From Clostridium zeae (GTDB lineage Bacteria; Bacillota; Clostridia; Clostridiales; Clostridiaceae): 64,000 nt of DNA. The DNA lies in the NCBI RefSeq assembly GCF_017312485.1, contig NZ_BMBA01000001.1, forward strand, positions 1,378,396-1,442,395, in the 5' to 3' direction. Positions 1 to 8,000 of the stretch are shown piece after piece; positions within the stretch are counted from its first letter, which is position 1; the number at the start of each line of letters is the position of its first letter. The position numbers were made by a program, and so were the translations under genes. The notes below the pieces were generated by a model, which searched no databases, was not told where the DNA came from, and worked only from the letters and a program-made list of their open reading frames with translations.

Positions 1-45
1 AAAAATAAAAATACTCTTACCCATTTCACTAAGGTAAGAGTTTTC
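1..45. terminator. Bidirectional hairpin terminator at left edge
   Basis: A perfect 9-bp stem (ACTCTTACC at 13-21, GGTAAGAGT at 33-41) has an A-rich left flank and a short T-run on the right, as in a Rho-independent terminator usable from either side. The gene it serves probably lies outside the window. Confidence 0.6.
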
Positions 46-140
46 AATATTATAATATATATTTACAAATTCAATTATTTCAAAAAAGTCTACGTCATTT
101 ATGATACGGTTCACCATAAATAATTCTAAACCAATAAATT

Positions 141-196
141 GAAAAAGCCACAGCATTTCTACTGTGGCTTTCATGGTGGAGGCGAAACTCCACCAC
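141..196 (-). terminator. Terminator of the cupin operon, with an adjacent second hairpin
   Basis: On the minus strand, stem AAAGCCACAG/CTGTGGCTTT (144-153 with 162-171) is followed by a T-run, directly downstream of the cupin gene. Just before it in transcription order is a second perfect 8-bp hairpin, TGGTGGAG (174-181) with CTCCACCA (188-195), loop GCGAAA. The first is a standard terminator; the second is not needed for termination and may stabilise the mRNA end. Confidence 0.75.
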
Positions 197-252
197 ACAA
201 ATTATATCAAGGTTTATACACAATTATTAATAACCAAAAGTATATCAAACTA

Positions 253-669
253 TCATTTTAACCTACTATATTCATCATCAGTTACTGGTTCAAGCCATTC
301 TGCATTTCCCTCTTTTACATTAGTACTTATTGCTATGTGTGCAAACCAGCTATCTGCTGTAGCACCATGCCAATGCTTCACATTAGGAGATATTTTTACC
401 ACGTCTCCAGCCTGAAGCAATTGAGCTTCCTTACCTTCTTCTTGATAATATCCTTTGCCACTAGTAACTAATAGAATCTGTCCACCTGGATGCTTATGCC
501 AATTATTTCTTGCACCTGGGGAAAAAGTTACATTTCCTATAGGGCAATTGAAAGTACTGTCGTTCCCTACTAGCATTTCAAGCCATGTATCTCCTATAAA
601 ATAATTATTGGTAATCTTTTGACCCTTCGAGAATATTATACTTTCACTTAAATCATTTAATTTATCCAT
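253..669 (-). CDS. Small cupin-domain protein (COG1917-like)
   Basis: The 138-residue protein is a single cupin barrel. Motif 1 is seen around residues 51-73 with His58 and His60, and the usual metal-ligand Glu is replaced by Gln64. Motif 2 around residues 88-101 has His99 and His101, so a metal site is likely. Proteins of this type often accompany aldo/keto reductases, alcohol dehydrogenases and flavodoxins in electrophile-stress operons, which is the arrangement here. It follows the aldo/keto reductase gene by 47 bp on the same strand and ends at a terminator, so it is the last gene of that operon. The substrate is unknown. Confidence 0.8.
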   Translation of the reverse strand: MDKLNDLSESIIFSKGQKITNNYFIGDTWLEMLVGNDSTFNCPIGNVTFSPGARNNWHKHPGGQILLVTSGKGYYQEEGKEAQLLQAGDVVKISPNVKHWHGATADSWFAHIAISTNVKEGNAEWLEPVTDDEYSRLK

Positions 670-716
670 ATCTAATTCTCCTTTAAAACCTTTAATTTAT
701 AATTATGTTTCTACTA

Positions 717-1697
717 TTATTGAAAGCCTATGACTTGGTGAGGAACATATGGCTCTTCTAGAAACGCAATCTCTTCAGCTGTTAACTTTACTGAAAGTGC
801 TGCTACTGCATCTTCAAGGTGAGATACTTTAGTAGATCCAATTATAGGAGAAGTAACTGGTTCCTTTTGGAGTACCCATGCAAGTGCTATTTGAGCTCTT
901 GATACACCCCTCTTTTGTGCCAATTGTGCTACTCTTTCAACCACTTTTCTATCAGCTTCATTTGATGTAGGAAAAAACTTTTCTCCAACTTCATCGTTGG
1001 ATGAACGTTCAGTTTTTTCATTCCAGTCACGAGTTAATCTTCCTTTTGCAAGGGGACTCCAAGGAATCAAACCGATTTTTTCTTCTTTACATAGTGGCAG
1101 CATTTCTCTTTCTTCTTCACGATATAAAAGATTTAAAAGATTTTGCATAGTTACAAATCTAGTCCAGCCATTTTTATCTGCTATATGCAATGCTTTTTGA
1201 AATTGCCATGCATGCATTGAGGAAGCTCCGATATATCTTGCCTTCCCAGCCTTTACAACATCATTTAAGGCTTCCATAGTTTCTTCAATTGGAGTATTAT
1301 AATCCCATCTGTGAATCTGATATAAATCTACATAATCAGTTCCAAGTCTACTAAGACTATTATCAATTTCGTTCATAATAGCTTTTCTAGAAAGTCCTGC
1401 TCCGTTTGGACCTTCATGCATACGGAAATAAACCTTAGTCGCCAAGACAATTTCATCTCTTTTAGCATAATCCTTTAAAGCTCTTCCTACAATTTCTTCA
1501 CTGGTTCCATCAGAATATACATTAGCTGTATCAAAAAAATTGATACCTAAATCAATAGCTCTTTTAATTATAGGTCTACTATTTTCTTCATTAAGTGACC
1601 ATGGTGCTATTCCTCTTTCTGGCACCCCAAAGCTCATACAACCAAGACATAATCTTGATACATCTAAACCTGTATTTCCTAGTTTTACGTATTCCAT
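717..1697 (-). CDS. Aldo/keto reductase (YajO-like)
   Basis: The 326-residue protein is a full-length NAD(P)H-dependent aldo/keto reductase that would reduce aldehydes or ketones in the cytosol. The catalytic tetrad is visible: Asp56 and Tyr61 (FDTANVYS), Lys88 (LATK) and His129 (QIHR). The cofactor-binding region near the C-terminus has the IIGST motif. The ending YVPHQVIGFQ and overall length resemble the YajO/Gsp69 group. It is third in a minus-strand operon starting with a flavodoxin and ending with a cupin. A MerR-type promoter upstream of the flavodoxin suggests induction by reactive aldehydes or quinones. The physiological substrate cannot be told. Confidence 0.9.
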   Translation of the reverse strand: MEYVKLGNTGLDVSRLCLGCMSFGVPERGIAPWSLNEENSRPIIKRAIDLGINFFDTANVYSDGTSEEIVGRALKDYAKRDEIVLATKVYFRMHEGPNGAGLSRKAIMNEIDNSLSRLGTDYVDLYQIHRWDYNTPIEETMEALNDVVKAGKARYIGASSMHAWQFQKALHIADKNGWTRFVTMQNLLNLLYREEEREMLPLCKEEKIGLIPWSPLAKGRLTRDWNEKTERSSNDEVGEKFFPTSNEADRKVVERVAQLAQKRGVSRAQIALAWVLQKEPVTSPIIGSTKVSHLEDAVAALSVKLTAEEIAFLEEPYVPHQVIGFQ

Positions 1698-1758
1698 TTT
1701 ATTGACCCTCTCCTTCTAATTTATCTTTAAATTTAACCCTTTTTTCTATTACTTTTAT

Positions 1759-1968
1759 CTATGAATAAACTTCATAGATATCTATACAATCTTCTATACT
1801 AAGTTCACATCTATCTACTAAGAATAATCCACCCATTGCTTTAGCCATACGTATAAAACGATCATCACAGACATGTTTGCTTATGAAATGAGTGAAATAC
1901 GCTTTACTTAGTATGATTAAGCCTGCTCCAAACAAAGTTCTTGTTGGTATATACATATTAAAACTCAT
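1759..1968 (-). pseudogene. Remnant of an iron-containing alcohol dehydrogenase
   Basis: This 69-codon frame starts like the iron-dependent alcohol dehydrogenases (FNMYIPTRTLFGAG, the usual N-terminal strand). After about 20 residues it jumps to what looks like the family's C-terminal helices (DRFIRMAKAMGG and ELSIEDCIDIYEVYS). The central ~300 residues with the NAD-binding and iron-ligand histidines are missing, so no enzyme can be made. It lies in line with the flavodoxin and AKR genes in the same operon. I read it as an internal in-frame deletion of a former adh gene. The C-terminal match is by eye; a novel small protein is the alternative. Confidence 0.55.
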
Positions 1969-2078
1969 ACTTAATCCTCCATATCTATCAAAATCATTTC
2001 ATTATATAATCATAAAATTATATATTCATATAATTAAATATTTATATAAATATATAGTAACAATCAGGCTTATAGAGC

Positions 2079-2597
2079 TTAAACCATACGTTCAACCCAC
2101 TTCGAAATCTCTTTTTCTGCTCCCTTAACATTGCAGCCTTTAATCGGAAGACCTCTTTCCACTGTAGCACCTTGGCAAAGTTTTTTTATATCGCTTTCAC
2201 TATGCCCCATCCCACTTCCTTCATGAGTACAAAATGGAACTATTGTCTTTCTTGAAAAGTCATATGATTCTAAAAAAGTAAAAACTGCCATTGGCATAGT
2301 TCCCCACCAATTCGGATATCCTAAAAATATCACATCGTATGAATCCATATTAGAAACCTCACTAGTTAACTCAGGTCTAGCACTTTCTCGAAGTTCTTTC
2401 TTCGCCACATCTGTAGTCTCATGGTAATCCTTTGGATAAGTGCTTATTGACTCAATACGAAAAATATCACTTTCTGTTATTTTCTGAATTATTGTTGCTG
2501 CTACTTCCGTATTACCCACTGGTAAATTTATAATATTACCACTCACATAGTTATTTCCTTCTCTTGAAAAATAAGCAATTAGAGATTTTCTATCCAT
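2079..2597 (-). CDS. Flavodoxin-family protein (first gene of MerR-type operon)
   Basis: A 172-residue flavodoxin-fold protein that would bind FMN and carry or deliver electrons in the cytosol. An early FMN-phosphate-loop-like region follows the first strand (LIAYFSREGNN), and the IFLGYPNWWGTMP loop and FCTHEGSG motif match the flavodoxin_4 type. I place the start at 2597: an in-frame ATG at 2618 has the purine-rich SD touching it, whereas GAGG lies 9 nt before the ATG at 2597. It is the promoter-proximal gene of the operon with the AKR and cupin. A MerR operator lies in its promoter. The second flavodoxin at 3.2-3.7 kb is clearly homologous. Confidence 0.85.
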   Translation of the reverse strand: MDRKSLIAYFSREGNNYVSGNIINLPVGNTEVAATIIQKITESDIFRIESISTYPKDYHETTDVAKKELRESARPELTSEVSNMDSYDVIFLGYPNWWGTMPMAVFTFLESYDFSRKTIVPFCTHEGSGMGHSESDIKKLCQGATVERGLPIKGCNVKGAEKEISKWVERMV

Positions 2598-2632
2598 TAT
2601 TTTATTCCTCACTTTCATCCTCTTCTAAAATA

Positions 2633-2663
2633 ACTTTACTCCTTGGAGTTAGCTCCAAGTCAA
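2633..2663 (-). promoter_or_regulatory. MerR-family promoter with 19-bp spacer and operator
   Basis: On the minus strand -35 TTGACT (2658-2663) and -10 TAAAGT (2633-2638) are 19 bp apart, the over-long spacing typical of MerR-activated promoters. The spacer holds the palindrome CTTGGAG-TTAG-CTCCAAG (2642-2659). The same -35 and nearly the same palindrome lie before the MerR gene at 34.2-34.6 kb, so that protein is the probable activator. Confidence 0.8.
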
Positions 2664-3196
2664 CAACAATTTGTAGTAGCTCTGTAAAATGAAAAGGTAA
2701 ATTCGTGAATGCAAGGTTAAATTCGTGTTAAGCGATTTTAGTCTTGCACAAATTGTGGCCTTAAATAAACCTTAAATGAAACTCAAAATACTCTTTATTA
2801 ATGTAAGTAGAATTTAATCTTACATAACTCTAGAATTTAGTTTTGCACAAAAACTAGAGTTTATCTTTGCACAAGATGTACCTTAAATGAAATTCAAAAT
2901 ACTTTTTTATTGATGTAAGTATTTTTAATTTTCTAGATAGTAAAAAAGACCAAAATTGCAGACTAAATATCCAAAAATCATGAAATACTTAGTAATGACA
3001 ATTCAGGTCTTATTTTACTAGCAAATACAATATCCAACCGTTTACATAAATTAGCATTAAAATTTAAAATATCATTTATACTTTTATTATTTTTTAATGG
3101 TTTATCTATATTTTAGCTATACCATTCCTTCTACGGCTAAATAAATACATATTCTAATTAACGTATCCTACAATCAGATTGTAGTTAAAATTAATT
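2664..3196. repeat. Gene-free region with a ~41-bp direct repeat
   Basis: No gene was found here. A sequence of about 41 bp starting ACCTTAAATGAA occurs at 2769-2809 and again at 2880-2921 with few mismatches. Short TTGCACAA motifs recur three times nearby (near 2734, 2842 and 2866), so the stretch is an imperfect ~110-bp tandem duplication. A small palindrome CTACAATCAGATTGTAG at 3168-3184 lies just past the next gene's stop and could be a weak terminator for it. Confidence 0.5.
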
Positions 3197-3700
3197 CTAA
3201 TTATTTACGCTTAATCTACTTGAAATAGGTATTCTATCTAGCCAACTATCAATTTGTTGATCAATGTTTTCGTCATCCATGATTTCTAGTCCCTCTATAA
3301 TCGTTGAATTTGGGCAAAGCTCCACTATATCGTCTACACTTCCACCAAATCCACTCCCCCTATGTGTACAAAAAGGTATCACCATCTTCCCAGAAAGATC
3401 GTATTCCTCCAAAAATGTAAATACAGCCATAGGCATTGTTATCCACCAGTTAGGATAACCAATAAAAACTACATCATATGCCCCCATGTCATTAACCTGT
3501 GTTGCAAGTTTAGGTCTATAGTTATATTCCTGCTCCTTTTTAGCCAGATCAACAACTTCATTATAATCAGTTGGGTACGGATTTACTGTCTCAATCCTAA
3601 AAATATCTCCCCCTGTCTTTTCTTGAATTAATTCAGCAACTCTTCTGCTATTTCCTGAATATGAAAAGTAAGCTATAAGTATATTCTCTGTCTTTGACAT
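3197..3700 (-). CDS. Second flavodoxin-family protein
   Basis: A 167-residue flavodoxin-fold protein similar along its whole length to the product at 2.1-2.6 kb. It shows ILIAYFSYSGNS at the FMN phosphate loop, VVFIGYPNWW and FCTHRGSGFGG. The start is the ATG at 3700, preceded at good distance by AAGGGGTG; the in-frame GTG at 3709 lies inside that SD. It has its own upstream region without the MerR palindrome seen before the other copy, so the two genes are probably regulated differently. Function beyond electron transfer or quinone reduction cannot be specified. Confidence 0.85.
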   Translation of the reverse strand: MSKTENILIAYFSYSGNSRRVAELIQEKTGGDIFRIETVNPYPTDYNEVVDLAKKEQEYNYRPKLATQVNDMGAYDVVFIGYPNWWITMPMAVFTFLEEYDLSGKMVIPFCTHRGSGFGGSVDDIVELCPNSTIIEGLEIMDDENIDQQIDSWLDRIPISSRLSVNN

Positions 3701-3920
3701 AGGTTTCACCCCTTATATTTGTATTCTTGATATCTGTCTAATTATTTTTCAATCAATAAATAATATTGCTGTAGTGATTGTGTTTCTTAAATTTTTTCAT
3801 TTAATACAGTATATGTTGAATCATCTTCAATTAATGTTTAATAATGTTGCAAAATGAAAAAATCACTGAATCACTACTGAATTCACTCTTACTCTGTATG
3901 CTTAATAATTCATAAACACA

Positions 3921-3956
3921 AAAAAGGCTAGTCCAATAATGACCTAGCCACTTTTA
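3921..3956 (-). terminator. Terminator downstream of the small Cys-rich protein
   Basis: On the minus strand GGCTAG (3944-3949) pairs with CTAGCC (3926-3931) and is followed by a run of six T. It lies directly after the stop of the gene at 3989-4186. Confidence 0.75.
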
Positions 3957-3988
3957 ATCTTTATATAATTTTAGTTATTTTAACAAAT

Positions 3989-4186
3989 TTAATTTGCAAT
4001 CTTTACAGCTTCAATAAATTCTTCACTTGAATCCTTAATAACAAGTTGATCATTTATATATCCAAAGCTTTTTCCTGTATTTTGTCCACACAATCCTATG
4101 CAGCCTAAATATAAATTTTCTTCTCCTACACTCTTCTTTAATTCTTCAACATCAACGCCTGAACAATTTGGGCAAACTTTAATCAT
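3989..4186 (-). CDS. Small cysteine-rich protein (DUF1450-like)
   Basis: A 65-residue protein with Cys5, Cys8, Cys29 and Cys33 (CPNC ... GCIGLCG), a layout resembling DUF1450/YuzB-type small thioredoxin-fold proteins that may hold a disulfide or a [2Fe-2S] cluster. No signal peptide is seen, so it is cytosolic. It is transcribed away from an HxlR regulator, and a strong palindrome lies between them, suggesting redox-linked control. The DUF assignment is by pattern only and the biochemical role is unknown. Confidence 0.65.
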   Translation of the reverse strand: MIKVCPNCSGVDVEELKKSVGEENLYLGCIGLCGQNTGKSFGYINDQLVIKDSSEEFIEAVKIAN

Positions 4187-4344
4187 TCCTTGTTCCTCCT
4201 AAAATATTTTACTATTAAGATATTTTCATTAATTATAGAAACACTTATATATCTATATTTGTGCGCTAAAATATTTATGAAATCTAAGTATTTAAATCTT
4301 AATGAAACTAGTTTAATTTATAAATATAAAACAAACAAGTATGC

Positions 4345-4374
4345 ACTTTTAGGTAAGTGAGGTTACCTAAAAGT
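4345..4374. promoter_or_regulatory. Perfect 12-bp inverted repeat, candidate HxlR operator
   Basis: ACTTTTAGGTAA (4345-4356) and TTACCTAAAAGT (4363-4374) are exact inverted repeats around GTGAGG. It sits between two divergent genes, has no T-run and is far from both stop codons, so an operator is likelier than a terminator. The neighbouring HxlR protein is the natural candidate ligand. Confidence 0.55.
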
Positions 4375-4469
4375 AAGTAATTAGCCTTTGAATACTAGAT
4401 AATTACTAGATTCAAATTATTTTATAGATCTAATTTGATTTTATCTATAACTTTGATATATTAATATAG

Positions 4470-4527
4470 TGCTCCTATACTGAAACTTAATTTATACTTG
4501 TAAGATAATCACGATTTTGGGTGGGAG
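4470..4527 (+). repeat. Half copy of the GGSTTCTG palindromic element
   Basis: The stretch CTCCTATACTGAAACTTAAT and following bases through 4522 closely match the left half of the element at 45890-45985. The apical loop and right arm are degraded. It lies about 55 bp upstream of the HxlR start, probably in its 5' leader. Confidence 0.5.
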
Positions 4528-4580
4528 AATTGAAAACGGTAAGTTTTATTACGAAGCTATATATCTAGAAAGGAGAAACC

Positions 4581-4919
4581 ATGGTCAGCTATAATGGTAA
4601 AGAATTTGTATGTTATTTAGATTTAGCATTTGAAATAATAAGGGGAAAGTGGAAAGCAGTTATTCTATGTAATTTAAATGAAGGCTCTAAAAGATTTTTA
4701 GAACTACAAAGATTTACAGGCAATATTAGTCACAAGGTATTGACTGAAAAACTTAATGAGCTTGAACTAGATGGTCTTATTGAAAAAAAAGTTTTTGCTG
4801 AACTTCCTCCACGTGTAGAATATTTTTTAACTGAAAGAGGTAAACAAATTCTTCCTAGTTTAAAAATGATTGAGCAATGGGCAAAAGAGACCTTCAAAGA
4901 CACCAAATCCTTTGAGTAA
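4581..4919 (+). CDS. HxlR-family winged-helix regulator
   Basis: A 112-residue HxlR-type DNA-binding protein: GKWKAVILCNL begins the winged helix, RFTGNISHKVLTEKL is the recognition region and the wing ends near YFLTERGK. Cys11 (VCYLD) sits where YodB/HypR-type family members carry their redox-sensing cysteine, so quinone or thiol stress sensing is possible. AAGGAG lies 7 nt before the ATG. It is divergent from the small cysteine protein, with a perfect palindrome between them. The regulated genes are inferred, not shown. Confidence 0.9.
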   Translation: MVSYNGKEFVCYLDLAFEIIRGKWKAVILCNLNEGSKRFLELQRFTGNISHKVLTEKLNELELDGLIEKKVFAELPPRVEYFLTERGKQILPSLKMIEQWAKETFKDTKSFE

Positions 4920-5011
4920 TGTATAAAATACTTATAGAAATAAAAAACTTCTAAACCTATTGATATATATAGGTTTAGCTAACTTAAAAATTTTATACTT
5001 TCATATACAGT

Positions 5012-5066
5012 AAAAAAGTGGCCATATGTGAGTAAGTATTTTTACCCACATATGAGCCACTTTAAT
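5012..5066. terminator. Bidirectional terminator between HxlR and ABC genes
   Basis: AAAGTGGC plus CATATGTG pair with CACATATG plus GCCACTTT (5015-5030 with 5047-5063, one bulge). The stem is flanked by A- and T-runs, and the two genes converge on it. Confidence 0.8.
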
Positions 5067-5087
5067 TTTTATAAAATTGATATTATA

Positions 5088-8000
5088 CTATACAGTCTCT
5101 ACTTCCAAGTCTGCACCTGAGAATTGACTGTTGTAAAGATCAGCATAGAAGCCGCCTTTATTCAATAATTCGTTATGGTTACCCATTTCTATTATTGTTC
5201 CTTTATTCATAACTAAGATAAGCTCTGCATCACGAATAGTTGAAAGTCTATGAGCAATAACGAAGCTTGTTCTATTTTGCATTAAGTTGTTCATAGCCTT
5301 TTGTATTAACACTTCTGTTCTTGTATCAACACTACTTGTTGCTTCATCAAGAATCAAGATTGTAGGATCTGCAAGTATTGCACGGGCAATTGTTAAAAGC
5401 TGCTTTTGACCTTGTGAAATATTTGTTCCTTCTTCATTAAGAACTGTATCATAACCTTCTGGCAGTGTTCTAATAAAGTGGTCAGCATGCGCTGCTTTTG
5501 CTGCACGAACAATCTCTTCCATTGTAGCGCCTTCTTTTCCATATGCTATATTATCTTTAATAGATCCATTATATAGCCATGTATCTTGAAGAACCATACC
5601 AAACATCTTACGTAATTCACTACGTTTAATTTCATTAATATCAACACCGTCAACTTTTATCTTACCTGCATTTATCTCATAGAAACGCATTAAAAGATTA
5701 ACAAGTGTGGTCTTACCAGCACCAGTAGGTCCAACAATAGCAACTGTATGTCCTTGCTTAACATCAAGGTTCATATCTTCTATTAGTGGTACATCTTCTA
5801 CATATCTAAAGTCAACATGTTCGAATGTAACTTCACCTTTAGGATTTTCTATTACTACTGCATCAGCGCTGTCTGGAATTTCTTCTTCTTCATCAAGCAC
5901 TTGGAAGACACGTTCAGCACAAGCTATAGTCGATTGAATTACATTCGCTATATTTGCTGTTTGAACGATTGGCATAGTAAAGGATCTTGAGTATTGTATG
6001 AAGGCAAGTATATCACCTAAACCAAGTAAACTCTTTGTTATCCAAATACCACCAACCATACTTATTCCAACATAACCTAAGTTACTTATAAAGTTCATAA
6101 GTGGGAACATTATACCTGAAACAAATTGAGCTTTCCAACCTGAATTCTTAAGTCTCTTATTTATTGCTTCAAATTCTTCTATAGAATCTTTTTCATGTCC
6201 AAAGGCTTTAACTATCTTATGTCCAGTGTACATTTCTTCAACATGTCCACTAAGTAATCCAATTTCTTTTTGTTGAGCTGCAAAGTACTTTTGTGATTTC
6301 TTTGCAATTGTAGCAGTAGCTATAACATATAGTGGTAATGTTGCTATAACAATAAGTGTTAAAATAGGACTAATTGTAAGCATCATTATGATATAACCAA
6401 TTATAGTAATAACAGATGTAATTATTTGTGTTAAACTTTGCTGTAAGGTAGTTGCGATAGTATCAACGTCATTTGTAACACGACTTAATATATCTCCGTG
6501 AGCATGCAAATCAAAATACTTAAGTGGCAATCTTGAAAGCTTCTCATCAACTTCCATTCTTAAGTCTCTAACTGTCTTCTGAGCAACCCCTGACATTACA
6601 AGACCCATTATTAAGCTGAAAATTGCACTAATTATATACATTCCTATAAGAACTATAGCTATGTTTCCGATGTATTTAAAGTCATACTCTCCGTTTGTTT
6701 CCTTTATAGCCTTAATTACTGAGTCAATTTGATCATCAGTAAACTTTACATTATCTTTAGGACTTGTAGGAGCGTTGTCCATTGTCTTAGATAACTCACT
6801 ACCTAAATCAATAATTTGTCTAGATACTTCTGCTCTTTGATTTGCATCTGTCAAGGTATCTAGTTTAGGAAGTGCTATAAACTTCTGAATTGACTTTATG
6901 CTCTTAGTATCTATCTTATTCTTTGAATCTGTATCAGTTGTAGTACCCATATCTGGCATACTGCTGAAGATATCAAGCATCTGGCTTGTAACCTTAGCTT
7001 TTTCACTTGCATCAGTTATTGCATTTAACGATGGTAAAGCTAATAACTGTTTTACACTGTTTAGCTGATCTGGATTCATTGTATCTGTAGTTGAAGTAGT
7101 ATCATTTTTAGGCATCTTGCCAAATATATCAACTAGTTTAATTACCGCAGCTGTCTTTTCTTTTGAGTCAGTGATTGTGCTTATTTGTTGCACTGCTAAT
7201 AAATCCTTAATAGTATCTAAATCCGCTTTATTTATTTGAGTACCAGAAGAACTACTGTCACTTGACATATCAGGCATATCCTTGAATATATCTATAAGTT
7301 GATTTAGTGTATTCTTCTTTTCAGTAGCATCTTTAATATCATTTATTAAAGGAAGTTTTAGCAATTTTTGAACGGCATCAGTTGCCTTTTGATCCATTTT
7401 AGTGCTTGAACTTGATGTTTTAGCAGTAAAATCTGTCATCTTTGCTATTCTGTTATATACTTCATTCATTTGAGCAGTATCCAGACTCATAGAGCTAGAT
7501 GAAGAACTGCCTCCTGGTAATTTCTTAGCTGTACTCATGAATTTTTTAATTACATTAACTTTATCATTTCCAACTTTAGCTTTATCTAGCATTGGAATAT
7601 TTAATAATTCTTCTAATGTAGTTAAAGAATTCTTATCTATTTGTCCATTAGCTGGCATAGCCTTAAGTAGATTGATAAAATCAAGAGTAGTTTTAACTCT
7701 TGTTGCTCTATCATTTGTAGCATCAATCATAGGAAGCTTCATTAAGCTTTGAATTGCTGCCAAAGTTTGTGCATCTGGTTGTGAAGCTTGAGCTGCACCT
7801 TGAGCACTTGTTCCACTTTGTGCTGCCTGTTGAGCAGCTTGTTGTGCTTGCTGTGCTTGTTGCATTTGCTTTTGAACTTGAGCTACCATTGTCTTTTGAG
7901 CTGTAGCCATTTGAGCAGTGATTTTATCTACAGCAGTCTTTTGTCCTGTAACTACTCCTTGATACATTTGTATAGCTACATTATTGTAGATTTCATCAAC

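Noticed and set aside
164-415. Plus-strand 83-codon frame opposite the cupin gene
   Set aside because: It overlaps the terminator and the cupin coding strand, has no SD, and the cupin frame is clearly real.
2700-2930. Repeats as a possible CRISPR array
   Set aside because: Only two long units with imperfect identity and no regular spacers; no cas genes are present.
2079-3709. The two flavodoxin genes as one co-transcribed tandem pair
   Set aside because: A MerR-type promoter and a 500-bp gap separate them, so they are separate transcription units.
4945-4975. Hairpin TAAACCTAT/ATAGGTTTA after the HxlR gene
   Set aside because: No T-run follows and a better bidirectional terminator lies 50 bp on.
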